Source of the DNA: Myxococcus sp. CA023
Lineage (GTDB): Bacteria; Myxococcota; Myxococcia; Myxococcales; Myxococcaceae
Reading direction: 5' to 3'
Length of the DNA: 53,174 bases
Assembly: GCF_010998615.1 (NCBI RefSeq)
Contig: NZ_JAAEAH010000067.1
Span: 1-53,174, forward strand
This document shows positions 26,076 to 33,901 of the stretch, piece after piece. The position numbers and the translations under genes were made by a program. The notes below the pieces were generated by a model. The model searched no databases and was not told where the DNA came from. It saw only the letters and a program-made list of their open reading frames with translations. Numbering within the stretch: the first letter of the stretch is position 1; every line of letters starts with the position of its first letter.

Positions 26076-26489
26076 ATGCAGCAACTGGAATGGAAATTCG
26101 GTTCCCACTCGGTGCGCTACGAGGCGCCCGACGTCGTGCAGGCGACCTTCGTCGGTCCCATCGACCTGGATGAAATCAAGCGCGCGGTCGACGTGTACGG
26201 GGAGATTGCCCAGCAATACGGGCCCTACTACCTGATCGCCGACATCGGCCGCTCCCAGTTGGGCGCGGAGCCCCGGCGCTACCTGTCGGAGAACGGCAAG
26301 GCGGACTGGTTCAAGGGCACCGTGTACGTCGGCGCGGACGTGGTGCAGCAGACCTTCGGCAAGGTCATCGCGCTGGGCATGCTCTTCACCGGCAAGGCGC
26401 GCTTCGAGACGACCTTCGTGAAGGACCACGAAGAGGCGCGCGCCTGGGTGGCCCAGCACCGCCAGAAGAACAAGAAGAAGCTGGGCTGA
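26076..26489 (+). CDS. Small conserved protein, second of the tandem pair
   Basis: A 137-residue paralogue of the preceding gene, about half identical by eye, with the same Y-Y-L-I-A-D-I-G-R-S-Q-L and L-F-T-G-K-A-R-F-E-T-T-F-V-K blocks and a Lys-rich C-terminus (K-N-K-K-K). The start ATG 26076 follows GGAGGGA; an in-frame TTG at 26037 has no such site. A 94-base gap separates the pair, so each has its own ribosome binding site and they may share a promoter. Function unknown. Confidence 0.75.
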   Translation: MQQLEWKFGSHSVRYEAPDVVQATFVGPIDLDEIKRAVDVYGEIAQQYGPYYLIADIGRSQLGAEPRRYLSENGKADWFKGTVYVGADVVQQTFGKVIALGMLFTGKARFETTFVKDHEEARAWVAQHRQKNKKKLG

Positions 26490-26871
26490 GCCTCCGCCCG
26501 ATTCCCCCCCCTCATGCCCTGGAGTCCTGACCACCGCCATCCGGTGGGCACGCTCCAGGTGCGCCCTCAGTCCGCCCGAATGGCGCGCTCTGAGTGAACC
26601 TCCGCACACTGTCCGGCCCTGGTCGCATTTTTACTGGAATCAAACGTCAACACTAAAAACCAGTGAAGATGAAAAAGTGTGCCCTTACTGGCAATAAAGC
26701 CAGGATTCGTTGTATAGGCGGATTAGGGGAGCCCCACCCTGCCCGGTCGTTCCTCGCCGGCTCCCCACACCCCTGACCCACCGCCTGTAGGGGCCTGGCC
26801 CCTCCATTGCCATTCACCCGTTGCAGACGAAACGCGTGCCGGGGGGCCGCGCTCGTCTGGCGAGCCACGCC
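26490..26871 (+). promoter_or_regulatory. Gene-free promoter region upstream of the P450, with spaced ACTGG/CCAGT half-sites
   Basis: This 382-base gap holds an A/T-rich island at 26625-26720, rare in this G+C-rich window. Within it ACTGG occurs at 26633-26637, CCAGT at 26660-26664 and ACTGG at 26687-26691, each 27 bases apart, and CTGGC-AATAAA-GCCAG at 26688-26703 forms a perfect inverted repeat. These look like operator half-sites for a regulator of the P450 gene. No clear sigma-54 or -10/-35 element was identified. Confidence 0.4.
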
Positions 26872-28161
26872 ATGCCTGTGTCCGTGCAGAAGCAGGAAGA
26901 GACCGGAGTTCCAGCCCACGCGTCCGCGGGCCGTTGTCCCCACCTGGGTGCCCAGTACAACCCGTTCACGGGCCCCCACGCGGAGGACCCGCACGCCTTC
27001 TTCGAGAAGCTGCGCAAGGACGAGCCCGTCAGCTTCAGCCCCATGCTGAACATGTGGCTGGTCAGCCGTTACGAGGACATCTCCCAGGTGCTGAAGAGCC
27101 CGGCGCAGTACTCCAACCGGGACATGCTGGCGAGCGGCACCCACCTCACGGACGAGGCCAAGGCCGTCCTGGACCAGGGCTTCCCCACCGCGCACGTGCT
27201 GCTGGGCATGGACCCCCCCGAGCACACCCGCCTGCGCCGCCTGATGAACCGGGGCTTCACCGCGCAGCGCATCGCCGGCATGGGCCCCTTCATCCAGGAG
27301 ATGGCCACCACCCTGGTGGACCGCTTCGCCCAGGAGGGCCAGGCGGACCTGGTGCAGCAGCTCGCCTGGCCGCTCCCCGTCCACGTCATCCTCGGCGTCA
27401 TGGGCGTACCGCAAGAGGACGTCTGGAAGATCAAGCGCTGGAGCTCCGACTGGCAGCAGCTCGTCTTCGAGTACGTGGCCCCCGAGCTCCAGGTGGAGAT
27501 GGCGAAGGGCGTCATCGAGTTCCAGCAGTACTGCATCCGCCTCATCGAGGACCGGAAGAAGAACCCGCAGGAGGACCTCACCAGCTACCTGGTGGCCGTG
27601 GAGAGCGACGGCGAGGCCCTGACGATGCACGAGCTGGTCATGGCCGTGGGCGCATCCATGCTGTCGGCCGGCCATGAGTCCACCACCGCGCTGATGGCCA
27701 ACGCCTGGAAGCTGGCCCTGCAGCATGGCCTGTGGCAGCGGCTGCGCGACAACCGCGACCTGGTGCCGAAGTTCCTCGAGGAGTCCAGCCGTTACGACTC
27801 CGTCTCCCACGCCATGATTCGCACCGCGAAGGAGGACGTGGAGCTGAGCGGGGTGAAGATTCCCCAGGGCTCGCGCCTGCTGCTCCTCTTCGCCGCCGGC
27901 AGCCGGGACGAATCCCTCTGCCCCCATTCCAGCAAGCTGGACGTGGACCGGGAGAAGGTGCCGCAGCACCTCACCTACGGCCGCGGCACCCACTTCTGCC
28001 TGGGCGCGCCCCTGGCCCGGCTCCAGTTCGAAATCACGACCAACATCCTCCTGGACCGGCTGCCGGACCCGAAGCTCGTCCCCGGCCAGGACTTCGGCAC
28101 CTGGCAGAGCCTGGTGCTGCGGCAGATGAAGCACCTGAAAGTGGAGTGGACCCCCACCTGA
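26872..28161 (+). CDS. Cytochrome P450
   Basis: A 429-residue soluble bacterial-type P450 monooxygenase. The oxygen-activating I-helix motif is A-G-H-E-S-T, the K-helix E-x-x-R is E-S-S-R, and the heme-binding loop is Y-G-R-G-T-H-F-C-L-G with the ligand Cys at residue 376; Tyr replaces the usual first Phe of that loop. It needs ferredoxin and reductase partners not found here. An ATG at 26872 starts the first domain; an upstream TTG at 26821 is less likely. The neighbouring desaturase gene (same strand, 310 bases on) hints at lipid or fatty-acid modification, but the substrate is unknown. Confidence 0.92.
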   Translation: MPVSVQKQEETGVPAHASAGRCPHLGAQYNPFTGPHAEDPHAFFEKLRKDEPVSFSPMLNMWLVSRYEDISQVLKSPAQYSNRDMLASGTHLTDEAKAVLDQGFPTAHVLLGMDPPEHTRLRRLMNRGFTAQRIAGMGPFIQEMATTLVDRFAQEGQADLVQQLAWPLPVHVILGVMGVPQEDVWKIKRWSSDWQQLVFEYVAPELQVEMAKGVIEFQQYCIRLIEDRKKNPQEDLTSYLVAVESDGEALTMHELVMAVGASMLSAGHESTTALMANAWKLALQHGLWQRLRDNRDLVPKFLEESSRYDSVSHAMIRTAKEDVELSGVKIPQGSRLLLLFAAGSRDESLCPHSSKLDVDREKVPQHLTYGRGTHFCLGAPLARLQFEITTNILLDRLPDPKLVPGQDFGTWQSLVLRQMKHLKVEWTPT

Positions 28162-28184
28162 GCCCACCCACCCGGGAGTGAACG

Positions 28185-28218
28185 AGGGCCTGGCGACCAA
28201 CACCGGTCTCCAGGCCCT
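28185..28218 (+). terminator. Terminator hairpin after the P450
   Basis: Nine-base arms AGGGCCTGG (28185-28193) and CCAGGCCCT (28210-28218) form a perfect stem over a 16-base loop, 24 bases after the P450 stop, followed by TTGTC. It separates P450 transcription from the desaturase gene. Confidence 0.65.
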
Positions 28219-28363
28219 TGTCATGTCCGGAGCCCCGCGGTTTCCAGCGCCGAGCGGACGATTTCCTACAAAGAAGGGTAGAAACCCACCCCACTTCGAG
28301 TGAATGGGCGGGACAAATCAGACCCCCATGGGGTACAGGATGACCCGAATAGGCGCGCTCACT

Positions 28364-28383
28364 CTGGAACACGTGCATTCCAG
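28364..28383 (+). promoter_or_regulatory. Inverted repeat upstream of the desaturase (possible operator)
   Basis: CTGGAA (28364-28369) and TTCCAG (28378-28383) form perfect six-base arms around an eight-base centre, 88 bases before the desaturase start. A second palindrome, CCCCATGGGG, lies at 28324-28333. The gene-free stretch 28219-28471 is otherwise A/T-enriched and probably contains the desaturase promoter. The CTGG/CCAG cores echo those before the P450 gene, which may mean a common regulator. Confidence 0.35.
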
Positions 28384-28471
28384 AAAGAATTTTCTTGCCT
28401 CACCACCCATTTCCGCGCGAAAGAGTCCAGGAACACCCTGCTTCCGAGTAAAGCAGAAGGAGCCCCCCGAC

Positions 28472-29524
28472 ATGTACGCTCAAGTGGTGGATGAGGCCGA
28501 CATTCAGTACGCGCACCGAGTGGACCGCAAGGCGCTGGCGGCCATCACCCGGGAGATGTCGAAGGTGAACAATGGTCGTGCGCTGTGGGCCATGGCCTCT
28601 CAGTGGCTGGTCATCGTGGCGGCATTTGCCTTCGTTCTATTCGTGGACCGCTGGTGGGCCTGGCCGCTGGCGGCGGTGCTCATCGCCACCCGGCAGCACG
28701 CGCTGCTGGCGCTGATGCACGAGGCGGCGCACTACCACTTCCTGTCCAACCGCAAGGTGTCGGACGTGGTCAGCGATCTGCTCTGCGCCTTCCCGCTGAA
28801 CATGACGACGGCGGGCTACCGGCACGAGCACATGCTGCACCACCGCTACGTGAATACGCCGAAGGACCCGTACCTGGCCGGCCAGTTGGTGGACGCCTCC
28901 TGGCACTTCCCCCGCACGCCGATGCGCGCCACGGCCGTCTTCCTGGCGGATGCGCTGGGCCTGTACGCCCCCAACCACCTGAAGGTGGTGCTGCCCTGGA
29001 CGTACTGGGGCCGCCTGGTGGGCCGCGCCCAGCCCCGCATCTCCGCGGGCGAGCACCTGCGCTACTGGCTGTACGTGGCCACGCTCGTCACGGTGCTGGT
29101 GACGACGGGCGCGTGGCTGCACTGGCTGCTCTTGTGGGTGCTGCCGACGACGACGGTGATGATGGCCTTCTTCCGGATGCGCGCCCTGGGTGAGCACCCC
29201 ATCGAGGAGACGAAGTCCGGTGACGAGACGCGCGAGACGCGCGACGTGCTGGGCACCGCGCTGGAGAACTTCTTCATCGCGCCGCTCAACGTGAATCTGC
29301 ACCTCACCCACCACGCCTTCCCCTCCGTGCCCTTCTACAACCTGCCCGCCATGCACGCGCAGCTCGACAAGGCCGGCCTGCTGGAGAACGGCGTGAACCA
29401 GTTCGACACGTACCTGGGCAAGGAGAACAGCCTCATCCAGTACCTCACGCGTGAGCCGGAGGCCTCCGCCGCCGCGGCCGCCGCGTCCCAGCCGTCGCGC
29501 CTGAGCCAGCCGCTCCACTCGTGA
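28472..29524 (+). CDS. Membrane fatty-acid desaturase
   Basis: A 350-residue integral membrane di-iron desaturase. The three histidine boxes are present: H83-E-A-A-H-Y-H, H118-E-H-M-L-H-H, and H277-L-T-H-H. Hydrophobic segments lie near residues 35-75, 145-160 and 195-225. The ATG at 28472 has AGAAGGAG upstream. The C-terminus ends in an Ala/Ser/Gln-rich tail. It probably introduces double bonds (or an oxygen function) into membrane lipid acyl chains at the inner membrane. It could instead act on carotenoid-like or ceramide-type substrates, which share these boxes. Confidence 0.85.
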   Translation: MYAQVVDEADIQYAHRVDRKALAAITREMSKVNNGRALWAMASQWLVIVAAFAFVLFVDRWWAWPLAAVLIATRQHALLALMHEAAHYHFLSNRKVSDVVSDLLCAFPLNMTTAGYRHEHMLHHRYVNTPKDPYLAGQLVDASWHFPRTPMRATAVFLADALGLYAPNHLKVVLPWTYWGRLVGRAQPRISAGEHLRYWLYVATLVTVLVTTGAWLHWLLLWVLPTTTVMMAFFRMRALGEHPIEETKSGDETRETRDVLGTALENFFIAPLNVNLHLTHHAFPSVPFYNLPAMHAQLDKAGLLENGVNQFDTYLGKENSLIQYLTREPEASAAAAAASQPSRLSQPLHS

Positions 29525-29613
29525 GGGTCGCCGCGAGCCAGGCCTCGCCCCGTGCCGTCCAGGTGTAGCCGGGGGGCTCCACCCAGGATGGCCGGCGAGG
29601 CTTGAGCCCGCGG

Positions 29614-30546
29614 TCAGAAGCGCCGCAGTGAGGACCAGGGGAAGGGCTTCCAGAAGGGCGTCACCACGTCCTCGCCCTCCAGCGGAAACCAGGGTCCGGT
29701 GTCGCCTCCCGCGGAGAGCACGTGGAAGTCCTGCGCGGGCATGAACCCCTGCCCCAGCAGCGCCACCCGCTTCCCCGCCGCGTTGGCCGCCACGTCCAGC
29801 ACCAGCACCGCGTGCCCGGGACTTCCACCCAGCACGAAGAAGTCCCCGGGCCGCACGTCCTCGCGCGAGGGCCGCCCCTTGAGGGATTCCAGTGAGTGCG
29901 TGCCCGCGTAGGTGAAGACCATGTCCAGCCACGCGCGGAAGCTGGCGCGTGAGGCATCCGGCGCCGCGCCGCGCACCCACGACACCTTCGAGCCCGATAC
30001 CCGCGCCCGGTCCCCTTCCGCGTACCGAGGCCACTCCGCCAGGTGCCCGCTGGTGAAGCGGTAGGCCAGGCGCTCCCGCTTGCCGCTGGCCCAGAGCCAC
30101 TCCGCATGGAGGCGGATGACGGAGTCCGCGCACTGCTGGAGGTTGGCGGTGCCCACGTCCAACTCCGCCACCGCCGCCAACCGCGCGTCCTCCGGCGCCA
30201 GAATCCGCCCGCCCTGGTGACTGAGCACCGGCGTGCCGTCCGGCCGCAGCGGCAGGCCTCGCAGCCAGGCCCCGAAGGAGCCCTTCACCACCGGCACCCG
30301 CGTGTAGCCCTCCGGCGGCGCCACCGCGGCATCCAAGGGGCGCACCATCGCCTGGGCCGGCAACCATGCGTAGCGCGTCAGCTCCTCCCGCGTCGCGGGC
30401 TGGGGCTGGCCCTCCTCCGCGGCCCACCCGGACGCAGGGAGCAGGCACAAGGCCCACAAGAGCGTCCAGGCCCACGGACGAAAGCGGCCCTCGGTGGCGG
30501 GCCAGGACGGGGTGGACGAGCACGGCGAGCAGTCGAACGCGGACAC
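29614..30546 (-). CDS. DUF4846-family secreted protein
   Basis: About 310 residues from GTG 30546 (GGAG upstream). A hydrophobic segment W-A-W-T-L-L-W-A-L-C-L-L-P-A-S-G-W-A acts as signal peptide, preceded by a rather long N-region, so the true start may be further in. The mature part contains Y-T-R-V-P-V-V-K-G-S-F-G-A-W-L-R-G-L-P, N-L-Q-Q-C-A-D-S-V-I-R-L-H-A-E-W-L, R-P-G-D-F-F-V and G-H-A-V-L-V-L-D-V-A. These match DUF4846, a family with an invariant Cys-x-D and His in a peptidase-like arrangement but without a proven activity. The frame continues open to 31245, opposite the next gene; that part is not coding. Confidence 0.72.
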   Translation of the reverse strand: MSAFDCSPCSSTPSWPATEGRFRPWAWTLLWALCLLPASGWAAEEGQPQPATREELTRYAWLPAQAMVRPLDAAVAPPEGYTRVPVVKGSFGAWLRGLPLRPDGTPVLSHQGGRILAPEDARLAAVAELDVGTANLQQCADSVIRLHAEWLWASGKRERLAYRFTSGHLAEWPRYAEGDRARVSGSKVSWVRGAAPDASRASFRAWLDMVFTYAGTHSLESLKGRPSREDVRPGDFFVLGGSPGHAVLVLDVAANAAGKRVALLGQGFMPAQDFHVLSAGGDTGPWFPLEGEDVVTPFWKPFPWSSLRRF

Positions 30547-30747
30547 GAAGCAGCCATCTCCAGGAGTCAGGGCGGCACGACAGGTGGCGCCGCGGGTTGG
30601 AGGTTTCTCACGGGCCTGGAGTTCCCTCACGCTCGCTCCAGTCCGGTCGCTCCCTGACTGCCCCGCGTTCCCGGGGGTGGGTCTACCGCTGAACGCTCGC
30701 CGCCCCCGAAACATGCGCGGCTGGGACCGAGCACTACCTTGAGTCGT

Positions 30748-31350
30748 ATGCGCCGACAGGCGAGCCTCGCGCTGCTCAACACCTTGTCGCTGACCCGGCT
30801 GCCCCTGGCGGTGGCCTTCATCCTCGTCCCGGATGCCTGGGTTCGCGCGGGGCTCGTGGTGTTGGCCGCCTTCACGGACTTCCTGGATGGGTGGATTGCC
30901 CGGCACAAGGGGCTCGCCACGCGACTGGGCGCGCTCATCGACCCGGTGGCTGACCGCGCCTTCATGGTGACGGCCATCCTCGTCTGCTACCTCGACGGGC
31001 TCATCAGCGGGGTGGCGGTGCTGCTGCTGGTGCTGCGCGACGTCGGCACCACCGTGGGCTTCTTCGTCGCTCGACTGGCGCCCAGGCTGCGCTCGGTCGA
31101 ACTGAAAGCGCGGATGCTGGGCAAGGCCGTCACTTCCTTGCAGTTGGTGACGCTGCTGTGCGTGCTGCTGTTTCCCCCCGCGGTGGTGCCCCTGGTGGCA
31201 CTCATCGGCGTCCTGTCCTTCGCGTCGGTGGTGGACTACTCCCACGCGGTGCTGAAGGCCCGGGAGCGGGACGCCGGACCGCGGCGGATGAAGCCGGAGT
31301 CCGGCGGCGCGACCTCCTCGGGGTCCTCCCTGCCGCCCGTGCGCAAGTAG
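30748..31350 (+). CDS. CDP-alcohol phosphatidyltransferase
   Basis: A 200-residue membrane enzyme with the full family motif: D44-F-L-D47-G-W-I-A-R, then G61 and D65-P-V-A-D69. It transfers a phosphatidyl group from CDP-diacylglycerol to an alcohol, as PgsA does with glycerol 3-phosphate. Several hydrophobic helices follow the motif. The ATG at 30748 starts just before the first helix; a TTG nine bases upstream is possible. The Pro/Ser/Gly-rich C-terminal tail is likely cytoplasmic. The alcohol acceptor cannot be told from sequence. Confidence 0.88.
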   Translation: MRRQASLALLNTLSLTRLPLAVAFILVPDAWVRAGLVVLAAFTDFLDGWIARHKGLATRLGALIDPVADRAFMVTAILVCYLDGLISGVAVLLLVLRDVGTTVGFFVARLAPRLRSVELKARMLGKAVTSLQLVTLLCVLLFPPAVVPLVALIGVLSFASVVDYSHAVLKARERDAGPRRMKPESGGATSSGSSLPPVRK

Positions 31351-31360
31351 GGCCGCGGCG

Positions 31361-31582
31361 TCAGGGCTGCGCCGCCGAATCCGCGGGTTGGGCTACGGGA
31401 AGGCCCAGCACCCGGGCCCTTTCGGTGGCCATGGCGGAGCGTTCGCCCTCGCTCATCTCCATCCAGACTTCATCCATGTCGTCGAGCAGACCGTCCTCCT
31501 CGGGTGAGTCGCCTTCAGGGTGCCGGGCGCGGACGAGCCGCAGCTTGTTCAGGAGTGCACGGTAACGGTCGTAAGCAGACAT
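31361..31582 (-). CDS. Small acidic protein of unknown function
   Basis: A 73-residue protein, start ATG 31582 with GGGGGAGG upstream. It begins M-S-A-Y-D-R-Y-R-A-L-L-N-K-L-R and has an acidic middle (E-E-D-G-L-L-D-D-M-D-E-V-W-M-E-M) predicted to be helical. It ends 10 bases from the convergent phosphatidyltransferase stop. Codon use is like the neighbours, which supports it being real. No function is recognised. Confidence 0.65.
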   Translation of the reverse strand: MSAYDRYRALLNKLRLVRARHPEGDSPEEDGLLDDMDEVWMEMSEGERSAMATERARVLGLPVAQPADSAAQP

Positions 31583-31651
31583 GATGGGAACCTCCCCCTC
31601 GGGGACGAGCATCGGGCGTGCGACTGACGAAGCGTGGATGGGCCTGGCACC

Positions 31652-32296
31652 TCACTTCCCAGCCGGGGTGGAGGGGAGCACGGAAATCTCCATCGTCCGC
31701 TCTTCATCCAGCAGGTTCACCACCGCCCGGACCTGCTCGCCGGGCTTGAGCTTCCGCAAGGCGATATTGCGCCCGTCCCGGAACACCCGCGTCCGAGGGT
31801 CCACGCGCAGCGGCAGTGGCGGACCGCCCCCGACGTCGATGGCCACCTCCGTGTCGCCCACGGAGCGCACCACGCCGGTATAGACGGCATCCACCACGGC
31901 CGTCCCCGGAGGCGACGGCACGTCCGAGCCCTCGGGTGGTACGTCATTGACGACGCCCGCGGCCCCCGTTCCGCCCGTGCCCGTGTCCTGCTGGGCAGCC
32001 GTGTCCCTCCGAGGGCTCACCACCCTCGCGCCTGGAGGAATGCCCGCGCCGCCCGTGCCCGTGACTTGCCCCCGGAGCTGCGTCACCTCCTGGCGGAGCT
32101 GCAACAGCTCGGCGCGCAGTTGGTCCACCTCGCGCTGGAGCGCCGCGGCGTCCGTTGAAGTCAGGGCCTGTCCCGTTGGCGCCTGCTCCGTCCGCGCGGG
32201 CACCTGCTGTGTGCCTTGCGCCGTCGCCACGCCGCCACAGAGCAACATCGACAGCCCCACGATACCCAACACCCACAAGCTTGCCTTGCGCAGCAT
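31652..32296 (-). CDS. Secreted coiled-coil protein of unknown function
   Basis: A 214-residue protein with a signal peptide (M-L-R-K-A-S then a hydrophobic core ending G-G-V-A-T-A-Q). Residues about 45-72 form a heptad-patterned coiled coil (L-Q-R-E-V-D-Q-L-R-A-E-L-L-Q-L-R-Q-E). A Gly/Thr/Pro-rich linker follows, then a compact beta-rich domain near 130-210 (Y-T-G-V-V-R-S-V-G-D-T-E-V-A-I-D-V) resembling small metal-binding or OB-like modules. The ATG at 32296 follows GGGAGGTCAGGG. It probably acts in the periplasm. No family is assigned. Confidence 0.7.
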   Translation of the reverse strand: MLRKASLWVLGIVGLSMLLCGGVATAQGTQQVPARTEQAPTGQALTSTDAAALQREVDQLRAELLQLRQEVTQLRGQVTGTGGAGIPPGARVVSPRRDTAAQQDTGTGGTGAAGVVNDVPPEGSDVPSPPGTAVVDAVYTGVVRSVGDTEVAIDVGGGPPLPLRVDPRTRVFRDGRNIALRKLKPGEQVRAVVNLLDEERTMEISVLPSTPAGK

Positions 32297-32569
32297 GAGG
32301 CCCTGACCTCCCTTCCGCTTCAAAGGTGGGGCCTGCCGGGTGACGGACAACCACGGGCCCAACCGGGATGCGCTGGGAGAGCCGCCCACCTGGCGGGCCA
32401 CCGCCTGCCCCCATGGGGACCGCCAGCGGCGCGGAGATTCTTCGAGGCCGCGCTGAAACTCCCAATCGCCTCGCGTCACTCCTTGGGCGCCGGGCCTGAG
32501 CAAGCCTGGTCCGGTGGTGTCACGCGGCGGACCGCGGCGCCACGGGTGTGTCTTTTCCTGGAGAACACC

Positions 32570-33889
32570 ATGTCCAAGTCGTCTGTCTGGGTGAGCCTGA
32601 GTGTCGGTCTGGCGTTGGGCTTCGCGGGAGGGCGCCTGGCGCGTCCCACCGAACTGGCCACGGGAACGGCCCACGCGGCCAACCTCGCGGCGAAGGCCCC
32701 CGCCCCCGGCGCGCGTCCGCGTGCGCCGATTTCGCCCACCGTCTACAAGGTGCCGGTCAATGACTCGCCGACGGCGGGAGCGGAGGACGCGCTCGTCACG
32801 TTGGTGGAGTTCTCCGACTACGAATGCCCGTTCTGCTCACGTGCGAACGGCACGGTGAAGCAACTCCAGGAGCGCTATGGCCGCAAGCTGCGCGTGGTGA
32901 TGAAGCACCACCCGCTGGCCAACCACCCGCGCGCGCGGCCGGCGGCGCTGGCGGCGCTGGCGGCGGGTGAGCAGGGCAAGTTCTGGGAGATGCATGAGGC
33001 GCTCTTCACCAACTCGCGGGCGCTGAGCGAGGCCGACCTGGAGCGATACGCCATGAAGGTGGGCTTGAACATCTCGCGCTGGAACCAGGACCGCGCGGAC
33101 CCGCGGCTGGCGGAGCGCATCCGCCAGGACGAAGCGCTGGCGATGCAGTTGGGCGCCACCGGCACGCCGGCCTTCTACGTGAATGGCCGCTTCATCAGCG
33201 GGGCCCAGCCGCTGGAGGTCTTCACGGGCGTGGTGGACGAGGAACTGAGCAAGGCGGAGGCCCTGGTGCGAACGGGCGTGCGGCCGACGGAGGTCTACGC
33301 GCGCACCATCTCCGCCGGAAAGGACAGCCCGCCCACGGAGCAGATGATGCCCGAGGAGCCGGCCATCCAGCAGGTGGACGTAGGCACCGCGCCGACCCGG
33401 GGCCCGGCCAACGCGCCGGTGACGGTGGTGGCGTTCTCGGATTTCGAGTGCCCGTTCTGCGCCCGCGTGGTGCCGACAATGAAGGCGCTGGAGGCCGCGT
33501 ACCCCGGCAAGCTGCGGGTGGCCTTCAAGCACCAGCCCCTGGCGCAGCACGCGAACGCACAGGTGGCGGCGGAGGCGGCCATGGAGGCGCACGCGCAGGG
33601 CAGGTTCTGGGAGTTCCACGACGTGCTCTTCGCCAATCAGCGCAAGCTGGACCGGGCGTCGCTGGAGAACTACGCGCGGCAGGTGGGCCTGGACGTGGGC
33701 CGCTTCAACGCGGCGCTGGACTCGCGCAAGCATGACGCGCACGTGTCCGCGGACGTCGCCCAGGCCATGCGCGTGGGCGCAACGGGCACGCCCACGTTCT
33801 TCATCAACGGCCGTCCGGTGACGGGCGCCCGGCCAGTGGAGCACTTCCGCGCCATCATCGACGACGAGCTGCGGAAGGTGGCGCGGTAG
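32570..33889 (+). CDS. Tandem DsbA/thioredoxin-fold oxidoreductase
   Basis: A 439-residue periplasmic protein with an N-terminal signal/anchor and two copies of a DsbA-like domain. Each has a C-P-F-C redox centre (C86/C89 and C294/C297), followed by K-H-H-P-L-A or K-H-Q-P-L-A and by a cis-Pro loop G-A-T-G-T-P. The tandem repeat within one chain is uncommon; single-domain relatives form or isomerise disulfides in secreted proteins. The ATG at 32570 follows GGAG. No DsbB partner is close by. Confidence 0.85.
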   Translation: MSKSSVWVSLSVGLALGFAGGRLARPTELATGTAHAANLAAKAPAPGARPRAPISPTVYKVPVNDSPTAGAEDALVTLVEFSDYECPFCSRANGTVKQLQERYGRKLRVVMKHHPLANHPRARPAALAALAAGEQGKFWEMHEALFTNSRALSEADLERYAMKVGLNISRWNQDRADPRLAERIRQDEALAMQLGATGTPAFYVNGRFISGAQPLEVFTGVVDEELSKAEALVRTGVRPTEVYARTISAGKDSPPTEQMMPEEPAIQQVDVGTAPTRGPANAPVTVVAFSDFECPFCARVVPTMKALEAAYPGKLRVAFKHQPLAQHANAQVAAEAAMEAHAQGRFWEFHDVLFANQRKLDRASLENYARQVGLDVGRFNAALDSRKHDAHVSADVAQAMRVGATGTPTFFINGRPVTGARPVEHFRAIIDDELRKVAR

Positions 33890-33901
33890 TCGCGCAGCAG
33901 C

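Noticed and set aside
28637..30523. Minus-strand frame of 628 codons opposite the desaturase
   Set aside because: Shadow of the desaturase and of the DUF4846 gene; no motif, whereas the plus strand shows all three His boxes.
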